A stretch of DNA of 18,048 nt from JBHIEE01 sp046760445 (GTDB lineage Bacteria; Acidobacteriota; Aminicenantia; JdFR-78). Of this stretch, positions 6,919 to 12,359 are shown piece after piece. Location: the NCBI GenBank assembly GCA_046760445.1, contig JBHIEE010000055.1:1-18048 (forward strand), written 5' to 3'. The notes beneath the pieces are model-generated. The model had not been told where the DNA came from and did no database searches. It saw only the letters and a list, made by a program, of their open reading frames with translations. How positions within the stretch are numbered: position 1 is the first letter of the stretch; the number at the start of each line of letters is the position of its first letter. Both the position numbers and the translations under genes were made by a program.

Positions 6919-8343
6919 ATGACCAAAAAAACAATTAGCTTTTTAGTACTAATCATTTCAGACATATCAGCTATTCTTCTTTGTTTTTTCTTCGCTTATC
7001 TGATAAGAAGCGAAATACTTCCTTATATTTACCATGGCTTTCAAAAAAAGCCCATTCCTCTCTCAGCTCACTTAGATTATTTTTATATGGTAATTATCTG
7101 GATTCTTATTTTTGCTTATGAAAAACTTTACACCAAAAGATTTACTTTCTGGGATGAAGCAAAAGTGTTATTAAAAAGCACGACCATTGCTTTTTTTCTA
7201 ATAATGAGTATAACTTTTATTGCTCGAAAATCACTTCAATTTTCAAGGGCAATAATTATCTTAGCCTGGCTTATTAGTTTAATTCTTTTTCCTATTTTTC
7301 GCTCTTTAATTAAAAAGATTCTAATTAAACTAAATCTTTGGAAGAAAAAAATAATTATCTTAGGCGCTGCAAAAACAGGGAAATTGATCTTGGAAGGAAT
7401 AAGAGATAATAAAATAATGGGATATGAAATTGCGGGTTTTTTAGACGATGATCCACAGAAAATAGGTAAAAAAATAAAAAATACTGAAGTATTGGGAAAA
7501 ACCTCAGAATTAGAAGAATTAAGCACAAAATTGGGATTTCAAGATGTAATTATTGCTATGCCTAGCATTCAAAAAGAAAAATTAATTAAGATCTTAGAAA
7601 GATGTGAAAAAGTAGCTGAGACAATCAGAATTGTTCCAGACACTGTTGGTTTAATCACTGTTGGAGTAGAAATTGAAAATTTAGGTGAAGCCTTAACCCT
7701 TTCTATTAGACAAAATTTAACAAAACCCTGGAATATTTTTATTAAAAATTTTTTTGAATTTTTGTTAACCTTAATTATAACTATTTTACTGCTTCCTATT
7801 CTTTTAATAATTGCTTTAGCTATAAAAATCGATTCTCGAGGATCAATTATATTTACTCAGGAGAGATTAGGTAAAGGAAACAAAACATTTAAATTCTATA
7901 AATTCCGTTCAATGTACAAAGATGAAGATTTAAAATTAAATGAATATCTTGAGAAAAACCCAGCAACGAAAAAAGAATGGAATAAATACCAAAAACTTAA
8001 GAGCTTTGACCCCCGAGTAACCAGGGTTGGAAAATTCTTAAGAAAATACAGCTTAGATGAACTCCCTCAACTCTTTAATGTTCTTAAGGGAGAAATGAGC
8101 TTAGTTGGTCCTAGGCCCTATTTGCTCAGAGAAATGAAAATTATAGGTCAAAGGCATCGTATGATTTCTAAAGTGAAACCAGGGATAACTGGATTATGGC
8201 AGGTAAGCGGGAGAAATATCCTTCCTTTTAAAGAAAGACTCAGTTTAGATGAATATTATATTAGAAACTGGTCATTGTGGCTTGATATAGTGATTCTTCT
8301 TAAAACCATAAAAGCCTTAGCCAAACGAGAAGGCGCTTACTAA
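6919..8343 (+). CDS. Undecaprenyl-phosphate sugar-1-phosphate transferase (WbaP/WcaJ type)
   Basis: This enzyme starts EPS or O-antigen repeat synthesis by moving a sugar-1-phosphate from a nucleotide sugar to undecaprenyl phosphate at the inner membrane. The 474 residues show the full family architecture. Four N-terminal membrane segments lie at about 8-29, 52-68, 86-102 and 110-127. A nucleotide-binding-like fold follows (144-210, IIILGAAKTGKLI and FLDDDPQKIG). A fifth hydrophobic segment is at 276-302. The catalytic domain then has KFRSM (328-332), DELPQLFNVLKGEMS with the Asp380-Glu381 pair, VGPRP (396-400), KPGITGLWQVSGRN and the C-terminal REGAY. The sugar specificity cannot be read. 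It starts without a Shine-Dalgarno. A diverged partial copy of its last 62 residues lies at 9344-9547. Confidence 0.95.
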   Translation: MTKKTISFLVLIISDISAILLCFFFAYLIRSEILPYIYHGFQKKPIPLSAHLDYFYMVIIWILIFAYEKLYTKRFTFWDEAKVLLKSTTIAFFLIMSITFIARKSLQFSRAIIILAWLISLILFPIFRSLIKKILIKLNLWKKKIIILGAAKTGKLILEGIRDNKIMGYEIAGFLDDDPQKIGKKIKNTEVLGKTSELEELSTKLGFQDVIIAMPSIQKEKLIKILERCEKVAETIRIVPDTVGLITVGVEIENLGEALTLSIRQNLTKPWNIFIKNFFEFLLTLIITILLLPILLIIALAIKIDSRGSIIFTQERLGKGNKTFKFYKFRSMYKDEDLKLNEYLEKNPATKKEWNKYQKLKSFDPRVTRVGKFLRKYSLDELPQLFNVLKGEMSLVGPRPYLLREMKIIGQRHRMISKVKPGITGLWQVSGRNILPFKERLSLDEYYIRNWSLWLDIVILLKTIKALAKREGAY

Positions 8344-8591
8344 ATCAATCTTTATCTCTTCAGGTGGCTGAACTGTTACTATTCTTTAAAGGGTTGAATC
8401 TGTTTCTTAAGAGTATCGATTTGCAGTTTCAATTTCTTCTACCCTTCTTTATCTTTTCTATCTCCCCTCTTTTTTTCCACTTATGAAATATATTAAACTT
8501 AAGCCTCCTTTATGAGTGAAAGATTTTAAGGAAGCAGAGACGTTGGGCTGAAATTTGTAAAAAGAAAACTCAAACCTCCACTTGAGCAAAT
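8344..8591. other. Intergenic gap without a supported gene
   Basis: No start with a ribosome binding site opens a reading frame of useful length here. The leftward strand has a purine-rich stretch (about 8385-8490) that would read as Lys/Glu-rich peptide broken by stops, possibly the remnant of a coiled-coil protein. I see no terminator hairpin after the sugar transferase stop. Confidence 0.4.
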
Positions 8592-8990
8592 TCAAGAGAT
8601 TAGATGGATATCAGTAACTTTCTGGATTTCCTTGAAATGCTCATCCAGAGTAAAAATCTGGCAATTATGTTCCTGAGCTATAACAGCAATGTAACAATCG
8701 GTTAAATAGACAGTTTTACCTTTCTTTTTCAGATTATAGGAAAGTCTTCCTGCTTTCATCCAGCTATCTTCTTTTTGATCAATAATATTGAAAGCATCAA
8801 TGAAATCCTCTATTATGGAAATCTCCCGTTCTGATTTAGCGCCTTGAATTAATTCAGCAATAACTATTTTTGGGACATAAATTTCATCCTCGGAAAGTAT
8901 TTTATCTACTTTTTCTGAAAGATTGGACGATTTGTTCCTAAAATAATCTATCCAGACTGAAGTATCTATTAGAATTTTCTTACCGTTCAT
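8592..8990 (-). CDS. vapC: VapC-type PIN-domain toxin ribonuclease
   Basis: VapC toxins are Mg-dependent endoribonucleases that cleave tRNA or rRNA when freed from VapB. The 132-residue protein is one complete PIN domain. The acidic active-site set is present: Asp9 in ILIDTSVWIDYF, Glu46 in VIAELIQGA, Asp98 in YLTDCYIAVIA and Asp116 in IFTLDEHF. It appears intact, with no frameshift or missing catalytic residue. Its ATG overlaps the end of the antitoxin gene by 11 bp, the usual coupling in such operons. It is embedded in an accessory stretch next to repeats and a gene fragment, which fits a horizontally spread module. Confidence 0.93.
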   Translation of the reverse strand: MNGKKILIDTSVWIDYFRNKSSNLSEKVDKILSEDEIYVPKIVIAELIQGAKSEREISIIEDFIDAFNIIDQKEDSWMKAGRLSYNLKKKGKTVYLTDCYIAVIAQEHNCQIFTLDEHFKEIQKVTDIHLIS

Positions 8991-9177
8991 AATGTCTTAT
9001 TTCATCAGCTGTCAAATCAAATTCCAACTTTCCCTTCATAGATTTTATTTTCTCTATTTTTCTTCGTCTGAGGTATTCATTAATGGCCTTTTTCACCGCA
9101 GAAGCTTTGCTCTTTGCCTTTGTTTCTTTTAGTAGTTCATCCAGAATGTCCTTTTCAATGGTTATTGTGGCTCTCAT
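8980..9177 (-). CDS. vapB: VapB-type ribbon-helix-helix antitoxin
   Basis: VapB binds and inhibits VapC and, as a ribbon-helix-helix dimer, represses its own promoter. The N-terminus (RATITIEKDILDELLK) is the DNA-binding strand and first helix. KSKASAVKKAINEYLRRR is the second helix pair. The C-terminal LEFDLTADEIRHYE is the toxin-binding tail. I place the start at 9177 rather than the in-frame ATG at 9189, because AGAGG lies 4 bp before the later ATG and the protein then begins as family members do; this gives 65 residues. A promoter (9211-9238) and GCACAAT repeats lie directly upstream. Confidence 0.88.
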   Translation of the reverse strand: MRATITIEKDILDELLKETKAKSKASAVKKAINEYLRRRKIEKIKSMKGKLEFDLTADEIRHYER

Positions 9178-9201
9178 AATACCTCTCATTTAATAAAGTT
9201 T

Positions 9202-9284
9202 GCACAATCTATTATAATGAAATGATTCATCTTGTCAAGCTAAATTTTATTTTTAAGTGCACAATTTAATTCAAATTATTGTGC
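9202..9284. promoter_or_regulatory. GCACAAT repeats, candidate VapB operator
   Basis: GCACAAT occurs at 9202-9208 (between the -10 box and the start) and at 9259-9265. Its reverse complement ATTGTGC is at 9278-9284, and a weaker TCACAAT is at 9294-9300. The 9259-9284 pair forms an inverted repeat upstream of the -35 box. The arrangement suits autoregulation by a ribbon-helix-helix antitoxin; binding is inferred. Confidence 0.5.
9211..9238 (-). promoter_or_regulatory. Promoter of vapBC
   Basis: Reading leftward, a perfect TTGACA (plus-strand TGTCAA, 9233-9238) and a perfect TATAAT (plus-strand ATTATA, 9211-9216) are separated by 16 bp. The -10 box lies 33 bp upstream of the chosen vapB start. 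Confidence 0.7.
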
Positions 9285-9343
9285 GTCATTTTATCACAAT
9301 TTTTACTTAACAGCCTCAGTAAAGCATTTCTATCATACAACTT

Positions 9344-9547
9344 ATGACTGAGGGAAGTCATTCAGTAATTTCAAGAGTAAAACCAGAGTTGACAGGTTTG
9401 TGGCAGGTAAGAGGGAGAAATGTTCTTCCTTTCAAAGAGAGGCTGGTTTTAGATGAGTATTATGTTCGTAACTGGTCTTTATGGCTTGATATAGTTATTT
9501 TCATTAAAACTATAAAGGTTTTAATTACTCGCGAAGGTGCTTATTAA
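9344..9547 (+). pseudogene. C-terminal fragment of a second sugar-1-phosphate transferase
   Basis: The 67 codons align from His6 to the end with residues 413-474 of the transferase at 6919-8343. Shared text includes VKPxxTGLWQVxGRN, LPFKERLxLDEYYxRNWSLWLDIVI and the terminal REGAY. The catalytic DE pair, the VGPRP motif and all membrane segments are absent, so it cannot be active. Differences are spread along the sequence and many are synonymous, so this is an old copy or the relic of a different transferase, not a recent duplication. Homology starts near 9359. Just before it lies a 7-bp inverted repeat (CCTCAGT 9314-9320, ACTGAGG 9347-9353), which might mark a junction or be chance. No ribosome binding site is seen. 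Confidence 0.85.
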
Positions 9548-9832
9548 GGATAAGGTCTTTCCTTTATCATAATTCATGAGAAAATTATACCAACTAAAAA
9601 ATAATCTTACAATTTACAGGAGGTGTATACCGCGAGAATCCTTAAATGAACTCAGGATAAGTCTGTCGAATTATTATGAGGAGTTTACCGAACTATTTAT
9701 AAAGTTGTTTACAGCGAGTTTATCTAATTGCCGAATTTCCGAGTCATTCACTATTATGATAAATTTTTTTAAAAATTTAAAAAAACCCAATAAAATTTGC
9801 GGTTTTTAAGACTTATTATAATAGGAAGGATG

Positions 9833-9909
9833 GTCGATGGACGATAGTCGATGGACGATAGTCGATGGACGATAGACGATAGTCGATGGACGATGGTCGG
9901 TGGACGATA
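9833..9909. repeat. Tandem repeat of GTCGATGGACGATA
   Basis: Units are at 9833-9846, 9847-9860 and 9861-9874 (identical), a 7-bp half unit GACGATA at 9875-9881, then two variants at 9882-9895 (last base G) and 9896-9909 (GTCGG start). The half unit shows that the 14-mer is itself built from two 7-mers of the GxCGATx type. There are no spacers, so it is not a CRISPR array. Confidence 0.95.
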
Positions 9910-9926
9910 AACGCAGACTAATGTAG

Positions 9927-9946
9927 GGTAAGGCTTCAGCCTTGCC
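9927..9946. repeat. REP-like hairpin around AAGGCTTCAGCCTT
   Basis: AAGGCT (9930-9935) and AGCCTT (9938-9943) are perfect inverted arms around TC, flanked by GGT and GCC. Short GC-richer palindromes of this text are typical intergenic hairpins. It sits between the tandem repeat and the GAAATT repeat. Confidence 0.6.
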
Positions 9947-9990
9947 ATTGTACCATACGGTCTATGGCTTGCAAAAGATATCAGATATCA

Positions 9991-10026
9991 AATAGAAATT
10001 AGAAAATGGAAATTGGAAATTAAAAA
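9991..10026. repeat. Imperfect GAAATT/GGAAAT repeat
   Basis: The purine-rich iteration AGAAATTAGAAAATGGAAAT with further copies is of the same class as the inverse-oriented stretch at 19-51. Confidence 0.5.
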
Positions 10027-10038
10027 TGAAAAAAAACA

Positions 10039-10067
10039 TTGACATTTTTAAAATTAGATATTATATA
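10039..10067 (+). promoter_or_regulatory. Promoter ahead of the first small secreted protein gene
   Basis: TTGACA (10039-10044) and TATATA (10062-10067) are 17 bp apart. If this is the promoter of the gene at 10389, its leader would be about 310 bases and would include a 40-codon ORF, a long hairpin and the conserved leader block. Confidence 0.6.
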
Positions 10068-10092
10068 TACCGTAAGGGAAAAGAAAGATAGA

Positions 10093-10215
10093 ATGAATTT
10101 AGCAAGGGGAAATAATTTGGAAAAAACCAAATTCCATTTCATTCTTTTAATAACCTTAGTCTCAGTTATATTAATAACAGCTATTTTCAGTCAAGGGATA
10201 TCAGTCAAGAGATAA
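10093..10215 (+). CDS. Possible 40-residue membrane peptide
   Basis: An ATG follows the promoter at 10039-10067 by about 25 bp and opens 40 codons. Residues 14-33 form one hydrophobic segment (FHFILLITLVSVILITAIFS) between charged ends (ARGNNLEKTK and VKR). The possible ribosome binding site (AAGAAAGA) is weak. Its last codons are made of a 14-bp tandem repeat (10187-10214, TCAGTCAAGGGATA then TCAGTCAAGAGATA), and a hairpin (AATTTGG 10114-10120, CCAAATT 10127-10133) lies inside it. It could be a real small membrane protein, a leader ORF or chance. Confidence 0.3.
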   Translation: MNLARGNNLEKTKFHFILLITLVSVILITAIFSQGISVKR

Positions 10216-10232
10216 AAGATACCATCAGTCGC

Positions 10233-10291
10233 AAGTCACGGGGTCATAGGCTGATTTCAGCCTGAGACATGAGACCTGTGACATGTGACTT
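10233..10291. repeat. Long interrupted palindrome in the leader of the first secreted gene
   Basis: Nested arms are visible: AAGTCAC (10233-10239) with GTGACTT (10285-10291), GGTC (10242-10245) with GACC (10273-10276), and a perfect tip AGGCTG-ATTT-CAGCCT (10248-10263). In RNA this makes a long bulged stem ending 6 bp before a very strong Shine-Dalgarno. It may be a dispersed palindromic element or a regulatory stem. Confidence 0.65.
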
Positions 10292-10295
10292 ATGA

Positions 10296-10391
10296 GAAGG
10301 AGGTGATAAATGTAATAAACACTAAAGAGCATATGGTTAGGGTTTTAGGAATGTTAGAAAATCTAAAAAACAAAAAAGGAGATAAAAAATG
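10296..10391 (+). promoter_or_regulatory. Conserved leader block, copy 1
   Basis: This stretch aligns with 15700-15795, ahead of the third family member. Shared pieces, in order, are GAAGG.AGG, GATAAA, AAAGAG, GGTTA.GGTTTT, AGG, GAAAAT.TAAAAA, AAGGAG and AAAAAATGAG. It contains AAGGAGGTGAT (10297-10307), complementary to the 3' end of bacterial 16S rRNA, followed after 2 bp by ATG-TAA (10310-10315). It also contains a 19-codon ORF (10333-10392, MVRVLGMLENLKNKKGDKK) whose stop overlaps the next gene's start as ATGA. The gene's own AAGGAG is at 10376-10381. Confidence 0.6.
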
Positions 10392-10880
10392 AGAAAAAAA
10401 TTAATTTTAACTTTGGGTTTGGTTTCTCTGTTTTTTCTTTTCCCAGTTCTAATTCATGCCGATGAACTAATGCTTGGTCCGGCTGATTTCTTGCCTTATA
10501 TGGATGATAATGATTATTATCAAAGTGGGGAATATCTTTATTCAGTGAGCGGTGCTACTAACCGTTATTTCTATGCTCCAGTTCATTTACCTCAAAATGC
10601 AAAGGTGACGAGTGTTACCCTCTACTATTGGGATGATGACGCAGGATATGTTCAACTTTATTTCTTCAAAGAGAATATGTATAATGCAAACTTATATACT
10701 TTATGTTCTTACTCGACTACAGGTGCTACGAATGCTTGGCGATACACTAAAATTTCCCCTATTTCCTATAACACGATCAATAATGGTGGCTACACTTATT
10801 TTATCAGAATCTATCTTTCTAGCTCAACGGCAGGATCTGGTCTTAGGTTGCACGGAGTTAAAATACTTTATAATCCTTAA
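10389..10880 (+). CDS. Small secreted family protein, member 1
   Basis: This 163-residue protein has a clear Sec signal peptide (1-24, cleavage likely after HA before DELM). The roughly 139-residue mature part is rich in Tyr, Ser, Thr and Asn. It shares the family layout: xxxMxxPAxxFxPY at the mature N-terminus, FYAPVHLPQ near residue 62, VTxVTLYYWDDD, the NMY motif near 99, an ordered Ser/Thr-rich stretch, ISPISYNTINNGGYTY, and the C-terminal RLHGVKILY. Alternating hydrophobic residues suggest a beta sandwich. Comparable short proteins with a 'APVxLPxGAxV...YYYDN' pattern occur, as I recall, as uncharacterised exported proteins in several phyla. No enzyme motif is seen. The start is fixed by AAGGAG 7 bp upstream. 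A strong terminator follows at 10923-10957. Function unknown; a structural or matrix role is only inferred from the neighbouring EPS genes. Confidence 0.85.
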   Translation: MRKKLILTLGLVSLFFLFPVLIHADELMLGPADFLPYMDDNDYYQSGEYLYSVSGATNRYFYAPVHLPQNAKVTSVTLYYWDDDAGYVQLYFFKENMYNANLYTLCSYSTTGATNAWRYTKISPISYNTINNGGYTYFIRIYLSSSTAGSGLRLHGVKILYNP

Positions 10881-10922
10881 GAAGTAAAGAATTACAGAAT
10901 TTTCGATTAGTTCTAAGAAGAA

Positions 10923-10957
10923 GGGGGTCTTTTCTATTAGAAAAGACCCCCCTTTTT
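10923..10957 (+). terminator. Rho-independent terminator after secreted family member 1
   Basis: A perfect 12-bp stem, GGGGGTCTTTTC (10923-10934) with GAAAAGACCCCC (10940-10951), has the loop TATTA and is followed by C and TTTTT. It ends the transcript of the gene at 10389 and separates it from the second member. Confidence 0.92.
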
Positions 10958-11030
10958 AAAAAATCATTTGAGAGATAGCTAATTTAAAATGGGTAAACAA
11001 TCTGTGATCCCTTTAAAAAAAGGTTAAAAA

Positions 11031-11513
11031 ATGAGAAAAAAATTGATATTAATTTTCGCCATTGTTTCTTTATTCTCTCTTTTTGTAGAGATTATAAAAG
11101 CTGAAGAAATTATGGTCCCAGCCAGTGCTTTTAACCCTTACTCTCAAGACAACCTCTATCAGCGTAATTTTCTGCGTATCTATTCAGATTGGGGCTCTCC
11201 TGAGGAGGCGTTCTTTGCTCCTGTTTACCTCCCCCAAGGTAAGAGAGTCCATAAAGTGATCATCTATTATTATGACCTAGGGAGTGAAAATATAGCTGTT
11301 CGTCTCTATCGGACAAATATGTATACATATAGCGCCAATATGATGGTTCAAGTGACCAGTAAAGGTGACTCCGGAAATGGAAGCAATTCCTCTTATTCTA
11401 TTTCTACACCAGTAATAAACAATAGTGGATATGGTTATTCCCTGAAAATCTATTTTCCTGTTGGTGGAGGTTCAATTTATAGAATATATGGAGTAAAAAT
11501 AGTTTTAAAATAG
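11031..11513 (+). CDS. Small secreted family protein, member 2
   Basis: This 160-residue protein has a Sec signal peptide (about 1-25, MRKKLILIFAIVSLFSLF core, cleavage near KAEE). The mature part carries the same family marks as its neighbours: EIMVPASAFNPY, FFAPVYLPQGKRVHKVIIYYYD, RLYRTNMYT, ISTPVINNSGYGYSLKIYFP and RIYGVKIVLK at the end. It is closer to member 3 than to member 1 in several blocks (VHKV, NMYT, PVINSGYGY). It lies 150 bp after member 1 beyond a strong terminator, so it needs its own promoter, which I could not place with confidence. Its leader lacks the block shared by members 1 and 3. A 12-codon ORF (10989-11027, MGKQSVIPLKKG) ends 3 bp before its ATG. The ribosome binding site is a weak AAAGG. 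Confidence 0.85.
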   Translation: MRKKLILIFAIVSLFSLFVEIIKAEEIMVPASAFNPYSQDNLYQRNFLRIYSDWGSPEEAFFAPVYLPQGKRVHKVIIYYYDLGSENIAVRLYRTNMYTYSANMMVQVTSKGDSGNGSNSSYSISTPVINNSGYGYSLKIYFPVGGGSIYRIYGVKIVLK

Positions 11514-11549
11514 GTCTTAATTATTGTAATCGAAAAATAAGCCTGAATT

Positions 11550-12323
11550 TTAGGAACGTTTTTTCTTCAAAATTTTAATCTTAATCAGTTCTTTCATCAC
11601 AAGCCAGATGAAAATTGTATTTCCGATGAGATATCTTTTCCATAAACGGCGTGGTTCTTGACATAACCGAAAAAACCATTCCATTCCAATTCTCTGCATC
11701 CACTTTGGTGCTCTTTTCAGTTTGCCAACAATAAAATCAAAGGTTGCTCCAATTCCAATAGAAACAGGTACTTGTAATTTTTCTTTATGTCTCCATAAAA
11801 ATTTCTCTTCTTTAGGAAATCCTAATCCAATAAATAAAACATCAGGTCTTTTTTCTTTTATTAATTTTATAATTTTTTTTATCTCTATATCATCGTTCTC
11901 AAAACCATACGGAGGAGAGTAAGTACCAATAATTTGCAAGCCTGGATTTTTATTAATTAAAGTATTCTTTGCCTTTTTTGCAATGCCAGGCTCTGCTCCT
12001 AAAAAGAATAATCTGTATCCTTTTTTTGAAGCAATTTGACAAAATAAAGGAAGTAAATCTGATCCTGTGACCCTTTCTTTCAATGGTTTGCCCAGCAATT
12101 TTGAAGCCCATATGAGAGGTATTCCATCTGGAAGAAGTAAATCAGCCTTATCGTAAATTTCTTTAATATGCTCATCCTTTTTAGCAAAGACAACACGATG
12201 AACATTAGGAGTAAATATTATAGAATTTTTATTTAGTTTAATTAATCTTTCAATTTCAGCAATAGTCTCTTCCATAGTAACATTGTCAATATTTACTCCA
12301 AATAGTGAAATTCTCTCTTTCAA
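11550..12323 (-). CDS. WecG/TagA/CpsF-family (GT26) glycosyltransferase
   Basis: Family members transfer N-acetylmannosamine, its uronic acid or related sugars onto a lipid-linked acceptor at the inner face of the membrane. The 257 residues cover the family. FTPNVHR holds Thr38 and LLLPDGIPLIWA holds Asp66, the residues matching the proposed active site of TagA. Also present are RVTGSDLLP, YRLFFLGAEPGIAKKA, PDVLFIGLGFPKEEKF, IGIGATFDFIVGKLKRAP and the C-terminal EWFFRLCQEPRRLWKRYL, which docks at the membrane. The start is TTG at 12321-12323: no in-frame ATG exists between the upstream stop and Met17, and the family needs the residues before it. It is the third gene of the leftward GT2-phosphatase-WecG unit, 36 bp after the phosphatase stop. 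Confidence 0.93.
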   Translation of the reverse strand: MKERISLFGVNIDNVTMEETIAEIERLIKLNKNSIIFTPNVHRVVFAKKDEHIKEIYDKADLLLPDGIPLIWASKLLGKPLKERVTGSDLLPLFCQIASKKGYRLFFLGAEPGIAKKAKNTLINKNPGLQIIGTYSPPYGFENDDIEIKKIIKLIKEKRPDVLFIGLGFPKEEKFLWRHKEKLQVPVSIGIGATFDFIVGKLKRAPKWMQRIGMEWFFRLCQEPRRLWKRYLIGNTIFIWLVMKELIKIKILKKKRS

Positions 12324-12359
12324 ATTTCTATTCCATTCATTTCATTTATCTTTATATCT

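Larger units (their letters stand above)
9548..10038. other. Non-coding, repeat-rich accessory gap
   Basis: This stretch begins after the transferase fragment. It holds one open frame (9576-9809) that lacks a ribosome binding site and any recognisable similarity, then a weak hairpin (AAAAACC near 9781, GGTTTTT near 9802), then the repeats listed separately (9833-9909, 9927-9946, 9991-10026). I see no convincing gene. Confidence 0.5.

Noticed and set aside
8385..8490. Leftward Lys/Glu-rich peptide remnant
   Set aside because: The frame is broken by stops and no start with a ribosome binding site is present. Low-complexity purine-rich DNA gives such peptides by chance.
8344..9358. vapBC as an insertion that split a sugar transferase gene
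   Set aside because: The left flank shows no matching N-terminal or middle part of a second transferase, only the stop of the intact gene, and no target-site duplication is evident.
9576..9809. Rightward 77-codon open frame after the transferase fragment
   Set aside because: It has no ribosome binding site, no signal or domain I recognise, and an odd composition. It lies in a repeat-rich decayed stretch, so I do not call it a gene.
9833..9909. Short direct repeats that could suggest a CRISPR array
   Set aside because: The 14-bp units are contiguous without spacers and no cas gene is near; it is a plain tandem repeat.
10612..10887. Second reading frame overlapping secreted family member 1
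   Set aside because: It lacks a start signal and has no counterpart in the other family members; it is a frame shadow.
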